Source: a virus. From it: a stretch of DNA of 64,000 bases. The stretch lies in the IMG/VR virus record IMGVR_UViG_3300021375_000018, positions 23,119 through 87,118 of that record; one strand, written 5' to 3'. Under the pieces are notes generated by a model, which saw nothing but the letters and a program-made list of their open reading frames with translations, was not told the origin of the DNA and did not search any database. Positions 9,610-19,128 of this stretch are shown in pieces (the stretch's first letter is position 1; every line of letters begins with the position of its first letter). A program made the translations under genes and the position numbers.

Positions 9610-10809
9610 ATGTCAAAATCAAAAAAACAAAAAGAAAATCTTGATGATTTTACATCAGATCTAATAAAGTCTCTCAACAAAGAAAGAGGGACAAGAGTAG
9701 CTTATAATTTAAGTTGTGATGAGTCACCAACACATGTTAATAGATGGATAAGTACTGGATCAAAGCAGCTAGATTATATTATTTCTAATAGACGCGATGG
9801 CGGATTACCAGAAGGCAGGATTGTTGAAATATTCGGTCCGCCTAGTATTGGTAAATCACATATTGCAACTCAAATTGCAAAATCAACCCAACAAATGGGA
9901 GGTATTGTTGTATACATTGATACAGAAAATGCAACATCAGTACAAAACCTTAGATCGTTAGGCGTTGATATTACAAAAAGATTTGTATATGTTGATACAC
10001 ACTGCACGGAAGAAGTACTATCAATTTCAGAAAGCACAATCATAAAAGCTAAAGCAATGGACAAAGATGTTCCTGTAACAATTATATGGGATTCTGTAGC
10101 AGCAACTTCACCAAAAGCTGAATTAACTGGTGATTATGATAAAGAGTCGATAGGATTGCAAGCAAGAGCAATATCAAAGGGTATGCGTAAGATCACAGGT
10201 GTAATTGCTAATCAAAAAGTTCTTATGGTTTGTTTGAATCAAATTAGAACAAAAGTTGGTGTATTATACGGTGATCCTACTACTACACCTGGAGGAATGG
10301 CTATACCATTTCACAGTTCAGTTAGAATTAAACTAGGAGCTGGTTCACAAATTCTAAACAAAGATAAAGAACCTATTGGAATAAACGTATCAGCAAAAAC
10401 AATTAAAAACAAGGTTTCAGCGCCGTTTAGAAAGTGTGATTTTGAAATACACTTTGGTAAAGGAATTGTTGAACATGAGCAATTGTTTGATTTATTAAGA
10501 AAGAATGGCCCTGAATCTACTAATGGATATCAAATTGAAGTATCAGGAACAGGTGCTTGGAAACATTTAAATGTTTATGATGAGTCTGGTGAAATGATTG
10601 TAGACAAAAAATTCTATAAATCTAATTTTGATGAAATTATAGATCATCCAGAGTTTGGTAAATATATCGATATGCTACTAGAAAAATCAATGATTAGAAA
10701 AAATAGTGATGATGAACCTGATATCGATGCAGAAAGCTATGAAGAAGTTAAAGCAATTCATGATGAAATAATGGATATTCACGAAGATGCTTTTAAGGAA
10801 CTATCATAA
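9610..10809 (+). CDS. uvsX: UvsX/RecA-type recombinase
   Basis: The 399-residue protein has a RecA core: Walker A GPPSIGKS (about residues 77-84), the VVYIDTENA strand carrying the catalytic Glu, Walker B TIIWDSVAATS, and the LNQIRTKVG motif followed by a PGGMAIPFHSS loop. It would form filaments on single-stranded DNA and drive strand exchange for recombination-dependent replication and repair. The acidic C-terminus resembles phage UvsX proteins more than cellular RecA. It follows the SSB gene and precedes a FEN nuclease and helicase, a T4-like grouping. The start has AAGGA 5 bases upstream. Confidence 0.88.
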   Translation: MSKSKKQKENLDDFTSDLIKSLNKERGTRVAYNLSCDESPTHVNRWISTGSKQLDYIISNRRDGGLPEGRIVEIFGPPSIGKSHIATQIAKSTQQMGGIVVYIDTENATSVQNLRSLGVDITKRFVYVDTHCTEEVLSISESTIIKAKAMDKDVPVTIIWDSVAATSPKAELTGDYDKESIGLQARAISKGMRKITGVIANQKVLMVCLNQIRTKVGVLYGDPTTTPGGMAIPFHSSVRIKLGAGSQILNKDKEPIGINVSAKTIKNKVSAPFRKCDFEIHFGKGIVEHEQLFDLLRKNGPESTNGYQIEVSGTGAWKHLNVYDESGEMIVDKKFYKSNFDEIIDHPEFGKYIDMLLEKSMIRKNSDDEPDIDAESYEEVKAIHDEIMDIHEDAFKELS

Positions 10810-10821
10810 AAAGGATATAAC

Positions 10822-11781
10822 ATGAGCAAGCCTGAAATTTATATTGATGGCTTGAATGTTTTTATGCGACATTTTGCTGCAAATCCTGCAAAGTCTATGA
10901 ATGGACAATTGTGTGGTGGAATAGTAGGAATGTTAAAAAACATTCAACATCTATCAGAAAGATTTTCACCGCAAAAGATTGTTATAGTCTGGGAAGGTGG
11001 TGGGTCTGTAAGAAGAAAGTCTATCGATACAAACTATAAAAATGGTAGAAGGCCAGTTAGACTAAATAGAAGTGAATTAATTGGTGATATACCTGATACT
11101 GTTGAGAATAGAGACTTTCAGTTAAAAACTCTTATTAAGATACTGTATAAAACTCCACTTACGCAGGTTTACGTGAATGATTGTGAAGCTGATGACGTTA
11201 TTTCTTATCTTTGTAAAACAAAAAAAACAAGTAACAAAAAAATAATTGTGACATCAGATAAAGATTATTACCAGTTAATAGATGAGAATACAAAAATTTG
11301 GTCGCCAAATAAAAAAGTTTTGATTGATTCTCAATACGTAATGGACAAATGGAAAATAAAATCAGAAAATTTTTGCCTTGCAAGATGCTTTGCTGGAGAT
11401 CAAAGTGACGGGCTCAAAGGAGTTAAAGGTGCAGGATTTAAAGTTATGGTTAAAAGATTTCCAGAATTAGGTGTGTGTAATAATTTGACAATCAATGATA
11501 TTATTATCAAGTCTAGACAAGAAATTGAAAATGGTAGCAAACTAAAGGTATTTAAAGAAATAATAGAATCAGAGAAAACATTACTAAAAAACTGGAAACT
11601 TATGTACTTAGACTCTGCAATGGTAAGTGCCGATCAAGTTAAAGCTATTAACTACCAATATGAAAACAAAGAAGAACGAATTAATAAAATGGAGCTTCTA
11701 AAAATAATGAACCAGCAAGGTCTTAATATGTTTGATATCCACACATTCTTTTTAACTTTAAAAGCGAGTACAAGGATTTAA
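10822..11781 (+). CDS. FEN/5'-3' exonuclease (T4 RNase H-like)
   Basis: The 319-residue protein has the acidic metal-binding clusters of the 5' nuclease family: IYIDGLNVFMRHF near the N-terminus, DCEADDVISYL, TSDKDYYQLID, and the helix-hairpin-helix turn GDQSDGLKGVKGAG. These enzymes remove RNA primers and 5' flaps during lagging-strand synthesis. A loop between DGLNVF and the arch contains VRRKSIDTNYKNGRRP, the usual conserved arch entry. Its separation from the PolA-like palm at 6622 suggests that the activities of a Pol I are spread over two genes here. Confidence 0.85.
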   Translation: MSKPEIYIDGLNVFMRHFAANPAKSMNGQLCGGIVGMLKNIQHLSERFSPQKIVIVWEGGGSVRRKSIDTNYKNGRRPVRLNRSELIGDIPDTVENRDFQLKTLIKILYKTPLTQVYVNDCEADDVISYLCKTKKTSNKKIIVTSDKDYYQLIDENTKIWSPNKKVLIDSQYVMDKWKIKSENFCLARCFAGDQSDGLKGVKGAGFKVMVKRFPELGVCNNLTINDIIIKSRQEIENGSKLKVFKEIIESEKTLLKNWKLMYLDSAMVSADQVKAINYQYENKEERINKMELLKIMNQQGLNMFDIHTFFLTLKASTRI

Positions 11782-11787
11782 TAATAA

Positions 11788-13158
11788 ATGAGTTTAGAAA
11801 AAAACTTTTCAAAATTTGGTAAACCTTTTCAAGAAAAAGTATTCCAAAGTATGTTATCTGATCAACCGTGGTCAGCACAAATGATAGAAGTTGTAGACCC
11901 TGGATATTTTGATTTAAGATACTTAGCTTATCTTTGCCAGAAATATTTTGCGTATTACAATAAGTACAAAACATTTCCAACACTTACTATATTAATCACA
12001 ATAATAAAAGAAGATCTCACTAAGTCTAAAGACATTGTGTTAAGAGATCAAATCATTGAATATCTACATAGAATGAAAACAAATCCTGACATGGGAGATT
12101 TGCAATATGTAAAAGACAAGTCGTTGGAGTTTTGCAAAAGACAAGCTTTCAAAGAAGCGTTAGAGCAGAGTGTAGAGCTTATTCAAACTGAAAAGTATGA
12201 ATCAGTTATTAACATTATGAAAACAGCAATTTCTGTAGGCATGCCTAATTCAACAGGGCATGACTTCTTTGATGATATAGAAGCAAGATTTGTTCAAATC
12301 AATAGGCAAGTTTGCCCCACAGGCTTAGAAAGAATTGATGCTCAAGATATACTAAGAGGAGGGTTAGGAAGAGGAGAGTTAGGTGTTATTGCAGCAAATA
12401 CTGGAGTTGGAAAATCCCACTTTTTAGTAGCTATGGGATGCGCAGCTATGAGAGCAGGAAAAAACGTAGTACATTATACATTTGAGCTATCAGAGCATGA
12501 AACAGGTAAAAGATATGATTCAAATCTATGTAACATAGCAAGTAATGAAGTGATTGAAAGAAAAAAAGAAGTAGTTGATAAGTATAAAAACATGTCGTTA
12601 GGAAGATTGATTATAAAAGAGTATCCTACTGGGTCTGCATCTGTAATGACATTAAGAAATCACATTGAAAAGCTTACGCTGAAAGGACTAAAACCAAGTT
12701 TAGTAACAGTTGACTATGCTGACGTAATGAAGTCTTCCAAGGCATACGATTCATTACGTCATGAACTAAAATTAATATATACAGAATTAAGAAATCTTGC
12801 TGTTGACTTACAAATACCTATATGGACAGCTTCTCAAGCTAATAAAGACTCTTCTAAAACTGACATTGTAGGTCTTGAAAATTTAGGTGAATGTTACGGT
12901 AAAGCTCAAGTAGCTGACGTTGTCTTATCAATAAGCAGAAAGCCTATGGAAAAGTCAACAGGCGGTGGCAGAATCTTTGTTGCTAAGAATAGAGCAGGAA
13001 GAGATGGACTACTATTTCCTGTTAATATAGATACAGCAATGTCTAAATTTACTATACTTGATGATTCTGAATTGTCACTAAACGAAGCTGTTTCGCAAGA
13101 TCAGCATAGCATAAAACAAAAGTTAAAAGAAAAATGGAATGAGGTTAATAAAAAATGA
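11788..13158 (+). CDS. DnaB/gp41-type replicative helicase
   Basis: The 456-residue protein has a helical N-terminal domain (about 1-170) and a RecA-like motor: Walker A ANTGVGKS (about 204-211), the H1a strand HYTFELSEHE with catalytic Glu, Walker B LVTVDYADVM, the sensor-like WTASQANKD, and a VLSISRKP segment that probably carries the arginine finger. This is the ring helicase that unwinds DNA at the fork. It corresponds to T4 gp41. It shows no intein, although this gene is a known split-intein target in related phages. Its stop overlaps the dUTPase start by 4 bases. Confidence 0.88.
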   Translation: MSLEKNFSKFGKPFQEKVFQSMLSDQPWSAQMIEVVDPGYFDLRYLAYLCQKYFAYYNKYKTFPTLTILITIIKEDLTKSKDIVLRDQIIEYLHRMKTNPDMGDLQYVKDKSLEFCKRQAFKEALEQSVELIQTEKYESVINIMKTAISVGMPNSTGHDFFDDIEARFVQINRQVCPTGLERIDAQDILRGGLGRGELGVIAANTGVGKSHFLVAMGCAAMRAGKNVVHYTFELSEHETGKRYDSNLCNIASNEVIERKKEVVDKYKNMSLGRLIIKEYPTGSASVMTLRNHIEKLTLKGLKPSLVTVDYADVMKSSKAYDSLRHELKLIYTELRNLAVDLQIPIWTASQANKDSSKTDIVGLENLGECYGKAQVADVVLSISRKPMEKSTGGGRIFVAKNRAGRDGLLFPVNIDTAMSKFTILDDSELSLNEAVSQDQHSIKQKLKEKWNEVNKK

Positions 13159-13643
13159 TAAATATTTTTTGCAATAAAGCGTTAAAAAAGTTATTAAAAG
13201 ACAAAGAAATAACACACTATACACCAGCCTATGAAGGTGAAAGTGCAGGAATAGATTTGTATAATTGTGGCGATGATGTTATACTTAAACCAATAGAAAC
13301 GTTTGATAGTGAAAACACAACTGCTACTACAAGCATTAAAACTGGAGTTCACTTAATAGTGCCTAAAGGTTACGTTGCGCTTGTTAAAGAAAGAGGCTCT
13401 ATCGTAAAGAACACACTAAAGTCTAGAGCAGGTGTAATAGACGCTGGATATACAGGCGAAGTTTTTGTTAATCTAGTCAACTTATCAAATAAAACAAAAA
13501 AAATTATGTACGGAGAAAAGCTGCCAGTACAAATAGTTGTTGTAAAATGTGACAATCACTTCAATACAATAGACGAAGAAGAATACTTAAAATTATCCGG
13601 CAAGTCTTTAAGAAAAAAAGGAAAAGTCGGAAGTTCAGATTAA
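13155..13643 (+). CDS. dut: dUTPase (trimeric type)
   Basis: All five motifs of trimeric dUTPase are visible in 162 residues: SAGIDLY (1), KERGSIVKN (2, in place of the usual PRSG), AGVIDAGYTGEV (3, with the catalytic Asp), GEKLPVQIVV (4) and a C-terminal KKGKVGSSD (5). It hydrolyses dUTP to dUMP, keeping uracil out of DNA and feeding thymidylate synthesis. An insertion of about 10 residues after motif 1 (ETFDSENTTATTS) is a local oddity. The start overlaps the helicase stop in ATGA. Confidence 0.88.
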   Translation: MINIFCNKALKKLLKDKEITHYTPAYEGESAGIDLYNCGDDVILKPIETFDSENTTATTSIKTGVHLIVPKGYVALVKERGSIVKNTLKSRAGVIDAGYTGEVFVNLVNLSNKTKKIMYGEKLPVQIVVVKCDNHFNTIDEEEYLKLSGKSLRKKGKVGSSD

Positions 13644-13655
13644 AAAGAGGTTTAA

Positions 13656-15443
13656 ATGATTAAAAGGTATTTTGGTATTGATATTGATCTTAGCAGAGAT
13701 AATATCTTAACAGAATTTTCAAAAAAGCTACTTAAAAACTATTACATGAAAGATAGCGAATCATCGCCGCAAGAAAGTTTAGCACGAGCAGCAATAGCAT
13801 ATTCAGACAATGACATGTCTTTAGCTCAAAGAATATATAACTACTCATCAAAACAGTGGTTCATGTATAGCTCTCCTATTCTTTCAAACTCGCCTAGCAT
13901 AGGTGAAGAGTCAAAAGGAATGCCGATAAGTTGTTTTTTGACTTATGTAGATGATACTTTAGAAGGTCTTATCGAACATTCTGATGAACTAAGATGGATG
14001 TCAGTAAAAGGTGGCGGCGTCGGAGGTCATTGGAGTAGTATTAGATCAAATAGTGACATATCTCCTGGACCTATTCCTTTCTTGAAAACAGTAGACAGCG
14101 ACATGACAGCTTATAGGCAAGGAAAAACTAGAAAAGGAAGCTATGCAGCGTACATTAATATAGATCACCCAGACATATTAGAATTTTTAAACATGCGGGT
14201 TCCAACAGGTGGTGATATAAATCGTAAATGCTTTAACATTAATAATGCAATAAACATTACAGATATGTTTATGAATGCTGTAATTGAAGATAAAGAGTGG
14301 AATCTTATAGACCCTAATGACAATTCTGTAAGAGACACACTAAGTGCTAGATCATTATGGGAAAGGATACTTGAGGTAAGATTTCGTACAGGAGAACCGT
14401 ACCTTTGTTTTATAGATGAAGCGAATAGAAAACTACCAGAGTATCAAAAGAAACTTAATCTTAGAATAAACGGAAGTAATCTATGTTCAGAAATTTATTT
14501 ACCTACTTCTACTGATAGAAGCGCTGTATGTTGTTTAAGTTCGCTTAACTTGGCAAAGTACGAAGAGTGGAAAGATTCTAATATAGTAGAAGATTTAATA
14601 ACATATCTAGACAATGTTATAACATTTTTTATAACAAATGCTCCCGATTCTTTAAAAAAAGCAAAATATTCAGCATTCCGAGAAAGAAGTTTAGGATTAG
14701 GGACAATGGGATTTCATTCACTCTTGCAGTCTAAAAACGTGCCGTTTGAATCTGTAATTGCAAAGTCAATGAATATAAACATATTCAAAGAAATACAAAC
14801 TAAAGCTAAACAGAGAACATTTGAACTTGCCAAAGAAAAAGGTTCATGCCCAGATGCAGGAAACTTAATTATTAGAAACTCACACTTAATAGCAATAGCT
14901 CCAAATGCAAACTCTTCTATTATAGGCTGCACTAGTCCATCTATTGAACCATGGAAAAGTAACGCTTTCACACACAGAACACGAGTTGGATCACATTTAG
15001 TTAAAAACCCACACTTAGAAAAAGTATTGATGAGCTATTGGTCTAATAATGATTTTGATTCAGACTATGACTTGTGGCTTTCTAAACAGTGGAAGTCTAT
15101 AATTCTTGCTGAAGGTTCTGTACAACACTTAGACTACATGTCAGACTGGCATAAAGAAGTTTTTAAAACAGCATTTGAGTTAGATCAGCGCTGGATTATA
15201 GATCATGCAGGTGATCGACAAGAATTTATATGTCAAGGTCAAAGTCTTAATCTATTTTTTCCTGCAGGAACAGAAAAGAGCGTAGTAAATAAAGTACACA
15301 TAAGAGCTTGGAAGAGTAAAGTAAAAGGATTATACTACTTAAGAACAAATTCAGGCGCTTCTGCAGAAAAAGTTAGTCAAAAAGTTGAACAAAATAGGCT
15401 AAAAGACTTCGAAGAAGAAGACTGTTTAAGCTGTCAAGGATAG
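13656..15443 (+). CDS. nrdA: Class I ribonucleotide reductase, large subunit
   Basis: The 595-residue protein has the class I alpha-subunit signatures: PISCFLTYVDDT (first active-site Cys), NGSNLCSEI (about residue 275, with the Asn-Cys-Glu radical site), SAVCCLSSLNLAKY (second Cys), and a C-terminal DCLSCQG pair that passes reducing power from thioredoxin. It lacks the N-terminal ATP-cone, so the usual dATP feedback inhibition at that site is probably absent, as in many phage enzymes. It ends in TAG, followed by nrdB after 7 bases and by a CGPC protein, forming a reductase cassette. Confidence 0.92.
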   Translation: MIKRYFGIDIDLSRDNILTEFSKKLLKNYYMKDSESSPQESLARAAIAYSDNDMSLAQRIYNYSSKQWFMYSSPILSNSPSIGEESKGMPISCFLTYVDDTLEGLIEHSDELRWMSVKGGGVGGHWSSIRSNSDISPGPIPFLKTVDSDMTAYRQGKTRKGSYAAYINIDHPDILEFLNMRVPTGGDINRKCFNINNAINITDMFMNAVIEDKEWNLIDPNDNSVRDTLSARSLWERILEVRFRTGEPYLCFIDEANRKLPEYQKKLNLRINGSNLCSEIYLPTSTDRSAVCCLSSLNLAKYEEWKDSNIVEDLITYLDNVITFFITNAPDSLKKAKYSAFRERSLGLGTMGFHSLLQSKNVPFESVIAKSMNINIFKEIQTKAKQRTFELAKEKGSCPDAGNLIIRNSHLIAIAPNANSSIIGCTSPSIEPWKSNAFTHRTRVGSHLVKNPHLEKVLMSYWSNNDFDSDYDLWLSKQWKSIILAEGSVQHLDYMSDWHKEVFKTAFELDQRWIIDHAGDRQEFICQGQSLNLFFPAGTEKSVVNKVHIRAWKSKVKGLYYLRTNSGASAEKVSQKVEQNRLKDFEEEDCLSCQG

Positions 15444-15450
15444 AAATATT

Positions 15451-16413
15451 ATGTCATTATTAAAATATAGCACAACTTATAAGCCCTTTAAATACTCATG
15501 GGCAATGGAAATTGCAGAGTCTCACGAAAAAATTCACTGGGGAAGCTGGGAGGCAAAGTTGCAGGAGGATGTTAATCAATGGAAAGGTGGAAAGATTTCT
15601 TCTATAGAAAAAAATCATATTACACAAATTCTAAGATTATTTACGCAGTCTGATGTACAAGTAGGCGGCAATTACTGTGATCTCTTTATCCCTAAATTTA
15701 AAAACAATGAGATAAGGAGCATGCTACTAACTTTTGCAAACCGAGAAGGAACTCATCAACGTAGCTATGCCTTACTTAACGATACATTAGGTTTGCCTGA
15801 AGCAGAGTATAGCGCATTTTTAGAATATAAGGAAATGAGTGATAAAATTAGTTTTATGCAAAATAATGATGTGTCTACTAGAAAAGGTTTAGGACTTGCA
15901 TTAGCACAATCTGCGTGTAATGAAGGAATGAGTTTATTCTCAGCATTTGTTATGCTACTTAATTATCAAAGATACGGTAAAATGAAAGGGACATGCGAGA
16001 TTGTTGAATGGTCAATAAGAGATGAAACAATGCATGTTCAAGGAATGACGCAACTCTTTAGAGAATATATAAGCGAGCATCCAAGAATCGTAAATGATAA
16101 ATTTAAAAAAGATATTTATCAAATGTATAGATACGCTGTGAAACTAGAAGATAAAGTCATTGATCTTGCTTACGAAATGGGAGCTATTGAAGGATTAGAT
16201 AAAGAAGATGTAAAACAATACATTAGATATCTTGCTGATAGACGTCTTATTCAATTAGGACTAAAACCTAACTTTAAAGTAAAAGACAATCCGCTAGACT
16301 GGGTAGACTGGATTATTAATGGTGACTCTTTTAAAAATTTCTTCGAAGGTACTGTAACTGATTATAATGCTGATGGCATGAGCGGTGAAGACTGGGGATG
16401 GAAAAGTTTATAA
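15451..16413 (+). CDS. nrdB: Class I ribonucleotide reductase, small subunit
   Basis: This 320-residue ferritin-like protein has the di-metal ligands of NrdB: Glu in HWGSWEAKL, the ANREGTHQRSY helix (Glu, His and a Tyr four residues after the His, the radical Tyr position), NEGMSLFSAF, and SIRDETMHVQGM. The Tyr argues for a tyrosyl-radical enzyme. The C-terminus GEDWGWKSL resembles the tail that docks into the large subunit. It is co-transcribed with nrdA. Confidence 0.92.
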   Translation: MSLLKYSTTYKPFKYSWAMEIAESHEKIHWGSWEAKLQEDVNQWKGGKISSIEKNHITQILRLFTQSDVQVGGNYCDLFIPKFKNNEIRSMLLTFANREGTHQRSYALLNDTLGLPEAEYSAFLEYKEMSDKISFMQNNDVSTRKGLGLALAQSACNEGMSLFSAFVMLLNYQRYGKMKGTCEIVEWSIRDETMHVQGMTQLFREYISEHPRIVNDKFKKDIYQMYRYAVKLEDKVIDLAYEMGAIEGLDKEDVKQYIRYLADRRLIQLGLKPNFKVKDNPLDWVDWIINGDSFKNFFEGTVTDYNADGMSGEDWGWKSL

Positions 16414-16468
16414 ATTTTATTTATAAAATAAATATAAGATTTATATAATACAAAAAAGGACTAAACTT

Positions 16469-16717
16469 ATGAATAAAACAAAAATTATGTTTTTTAGCGC
16501 TAGCACGTGTGGACCATGTTGTTTAGTAAAGTCGCAGATGAGTGATGATATTGTTAAAGAACTAAATATTGAAATTATAGATGAAAAAGACAAAAGCACT
16601 TTTGCAATGTATCATATTGAAAATGTTCCTGCTTTTATTAAAGTAAGCTTAGATAACAATGAAGAGCTAAACAGACAATTTGGATACAAAAGTATAAAAG
16701 AGTTAAGGAGACTATAG
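16469..16717 (+). CDS. Thioredoxin-like protein (CGPC)
   Basis: The 82-residue protein has a thioredoxin-fold layout: strand KIMFFSAS, active site TCGPCCLVK, and the VPAFIKV strand with the cis-Pro. The extra Cys after CGPC is unusual. It follows nrdB after a 55-base gap and very likely reduces the NrdA C-terminal Cys pair. Confidence 0.82.
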   Translation: MNKTKIMFFSASTCGPCCLVKSQMSDDIVKELNIEIIDEKDKSTFAMYHIENVPAFIKVSLDNNEELNRQFGYKSIKELRRL

Positions 16718-16721
16718 AAGA

Positions 16722-17324
16722 ATGCATTATCATACTGATATTTCACCATTTATAAAAGAAGTTGAATTAAGACAACAACCAGTTATAATTACAGTAAATG
16801 AATTTACAGAATCTTCTGTTTTGAAATTCAATGAACAAATGTCTTACGCTCAAAATAGCGGACAAAAAGTAATACCTATTGAAATTGACTCTTTTGGAGG
16901 TCAAGTGTACTCATTAATGGCAATGATATCATCAATAAAGTCTTCTAGAATTCCAATATCAACAATAGTACAAGGAAAGGCTATGTCATGCGGAGCAATA
17001 CTTGCATCTTTCGGTACTAAAGGTCTAAGGTTTATGGATAAAGATGCAACAATGATGATACACGATGTGTCTTCTTTTGCTTTTGGGAAAATAGAAGAAT
17101 TAAAATCAGACGTAAGAGAGTCTGAAAGGCTTAATAAGAAAGTATATACAATGATGGCTAGAAACTGTGTTAAATCAGATGACTATTTTACTAAGTTAAT
17201 ACATGATAAAGGACACTCAGATTGGTTTCTTGACGCTGAAGAAGCTAAAAAGCATGGATTGATTGATCATATAAGAGTGCCAGAAATGAAAATAAAGGTA
17301 GATGTTAGTATTACTGTAGAATAG
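16722..17324 (+). CDS. ClpP-like serine protease
   Basis: The 200-residue protein has the S14 family layout. IPIEIDSFGGQV forms the oxyanion strand, GKAMSCGAILASFG carries the nucleophile Ser, TMMIHDVSS the His, and SDWFLDAEEAKKHGLIDHI the Asp. The triad appears intact. No ATPase partner is encoded nearby. Such phage proteins either supply a ClpP core or act as prohead proteases; here the many (L/I)xE N-termini in the window need a protease, but this gene sits in a nucleotide operon and nothing links the two directly. Confidence 0.82.
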   Translation: MHYHTDISPFIKEVELRQQPVIITVNEFTESSVLKFNEQMSYAQNSGQKVIPIEIDSFGGQVYSLMAMISSIKSSRIPISTIVQGKAMSCGAILASFGTKGLRFMDKDATMMIHDVSSFAFGKIEELKSDVRESERLNKKVYTMMARNCVKSDDYFTKLIHDKGHSDWFLDAEEAKKHGLIDHIRVPEMKIKVDVSITVE

Positions 17325-17352
17325 TTATCTTAATAAATACAAGGATAAATTT

Positions 17353-18132
17353 ATGGAACAGTTTAAACATATAAATAAAAATAAAAGTTATGTAAGAGAG
17401 CTACAAGAAGAAGTAGGCGCTGCTGTAGACGGTGTATATGGATCAGGAACACATAACGCAGTTAGAGAATATTATGGAAACGTAATATTTCATATGGGAA
17501 AAGTAGTTCCTATTGATTTCGACGTAGAAGTAGATATGTCTGCACCTTTATATGAACTTGATGATGGTACACAAAACTGGTATACTAGAAAGGATGACCC
17601 TGATTCTATTTGTGTACACTGGGGCGGTTTAAATTCAAGACATTGCTATAATGTATTTAATATGGCAAGAGGTCGTCATGTATCTTCACATTTCTTGTTA
17701 GGATACAATCATAAGCAACAAAAGTTAGAAGTACTTCAATGTTTAGATACGGGACTTGTAGCTTATCATGCAGGTAAGTTTAATAAATACTCTATTGGTA
17801 TTGATATTTGCATGCATCCTCAAGCTAAATATTGGGAGAAAACTAAAAAGTGGTATCCTGATGCTTACTTGTCAGAGTATAAAGGTGAAGACACTAGAGT
17901 TCCTCGAGGAGAAATAGCTATGATTGGTGATGATTTCTCTTTATTCTGTGAAGACTTTTTAAGTGCGCTAATGGAAGCTGTTGATTTACAAGATAAACCT
18001 GTATGTAAAGATAATAAAGTATATTCTGTTAAAGCTGCTTCACAGTTTAGTATTGTAGGCCATCATAACATTTCAGCTAAAAAATGGGATGTTATACCTT
18101 GGGCAGAAAAATTATATTATAATATTAATTAA
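17353..18132 (+). CDS. N-acetylmuramoyl-L-alanine amidase endolysin
   Basis: The 259-residue protein starts with a short peptidoglycan-binding repeat (VRELQEEVGAAVDGVYGSGT, residues about 14-33). An amidase_2/PGRP-type zinc domain follows: ICVHWGGLNSRH, HVSSHFLLGYN, VAYHAGKFNKYSIGIDI and SIVGHHNISAKKWD supply the expected His ligands and core. It would cleave the peptide from MurNAc during lysis. There is no signal peptide, so it depends on a holin, which I do not see in the window. The binding domain being N-terminal is typical of some phages of Gram-negative hosts. Confidence 0.85.
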   Translation: MEQFKHINKNKSYVRELQEEVGAAVDGVYGSGTHNAVREYYGNVIFHMGKVVPIDFDVEVDMSAPLYELDDGTQNWYTRKDDPDSICVHWGGLNSRHCYNVFNMARGRHVSSHFLLGYNHKQQKLEVLQCLDTGLVAYHAGKFNKYSIGIDICMHPQAKYWEKTKKWYPDAYLSEYKGEDTRVPRGEIAMIGDDFSLFCEDFLSALMEAVDLQDKPVCKDNKVYSVKAASQFSIVGHHNISAKKWDVIPWAEKLYYNIN

Positions 18133-18133
18133 A

Positions 18134-18619
18134 CTATAAAATAGAATACATCATTACAGTTGGATAGTAAACTTCATTTGAGTCTGTATCTTTGTGTAAA
18201 TTTATTTCATATGAATTAGAGCTAGTTCTTCCTCTTAATTTATAAGATCTAGAACCTGTATACTGTGCAAGTATAAATTTAATTGAAATTAAATTATTAA
18301 GTTTTTGTGAATCTATAGCAGCACCTTCAATACAATAATTATTGCCTAAACCAGACCAGCTAGACCCACCATCAATAGATTCAAATAATTCAAGAAAATG
18401 AGTGCTATTATTATCAGGCCTGTATACATATTGAGCTTTAAATTCATATATTACATGTTTGCAATTTTCAATAGGTGTATATGTGATAGATGATCCTGTA
18501 ATATCTGATACTGTAGAATCAATTTCTTGATTTGTCACAGAGTTATTAAAAATTACATTTTCTTTTCCAATATTATTATTATTAATTAAATAGCTCATTA
18601 ATTCCTCACTGAGTAACAT
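18134..18619 (-). CDS. Asp-box-containing beta-rich protein, paralogue 1
   Basis: This is one of three tandem antisense paralogues. The 161-residue protein shares with its neighbours an N-terminal TGSSITYTPIENCKHVIYEF-type strand pair and an Asp-box-like turn SIDGGSSWSGLGNN, and ends YYPTVMMYSIL. Asp boxes occur in beta-propellers and in many phage adhesins. The protein is too short for a propeller, so a beta-sandwich tail-decoration or receptor-binding role is a guess. Its start overlaps the end of the next paralogue by 22 bases. Confidence 0.5.
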   Translation of the reverse strand: MLLSEELMSYLINNNNIGKENVIFNNSVTNQEIDSTVSDITGSSITYTPIENCKHVIYEFKAQYVYRPDNNSTHFLELFESIDGGSSWSGLGNNYCIEGAAIDSQKLNNLISIKFILAQYTGSRSYKLRGRTSSNSYEINLHKDTDSNEVYYPTVMMYSIL

Positions 18620-19119
18620 GTAACAAAAGGTTTATAGTATCTATCACCAGTTAATCCACTTGAATCATAAAATGTATCTAGTTTATGTAATAAAGTCGAA
18701 GATGATGAAAAAATAACACTTCCTTGCACTTTCAATTTTTTAGAAGTGTTCCCCCAACTATTCAGGCATAATCTTAAGTTTGTTAAACTTCTTATTTGAA
18801 CTTCTGCCTTTGTTGAACCAAATATAGTATTAGTATTATTACCCCAATCAGACCAGCTTGATCCATCATCATCGCTATAAACTAATTTACATCTTATGTT
18901 GATTGCTCCAGCATCACCCTTTGTCCTCATAAACCAGTATTCATATATAATATAATCTGAATTAACTGCAGGTGTATAAGATATCTCAGAACCTGCAAGA
19001 TCTGTCCATAATGAATTATCTACAGAATATGTATCTATTATCTGTGAAGTTTCAGAAGATTCAATGATCTTGTAGTTTAATAAATAATTATTGTTTTTTT
19101 CTTCAAATAAATGTGACAT
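18598..19119 (-). CDS. Asp-box-containing beta-rich protein, paralogue 2
   Basis: The 173-residue protein repeats the layout of its neighbours: an N-terminal helix-like MSHLFEEKNNNYLLNYK, then LAGSEISYTPAVNSDYIIYE, then SDDDGSSWSDWGNN and a C-terminal YYKPFVTCYSV. Sequence identity to the flanking copies is moderate and concentrated in these blocks, as expected for old duplications under diversifying selection. No catalytic residues are evident. Confidence 0.5.
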   Translation of the reverse strand: MSHLFEEKNNNYLLNYKIIESSETSQIIDTYSVDNSLWTDLAGSEISYTPAVNSDYIIYEYWFMRTKGDAGAINIRCKLVYSDDDGSSWSDWGNNTNTIFGSTKAEVQIRSLTNLRLCLNSWGNTSKKLKVQGSVIFSSSSTLLHKLDTFYDSSGLTGDRYYKPFVTCYSVRN

Positions 19120-19128
19120 GTTTTTATC

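Noticed and set aside
9335-9622. Overlapping ORFs in other frames at the end of the SSB gene
   Set aside because: They arise from the AGT/GAA-rich acidic tail of the SSB and lack ribosome sites.
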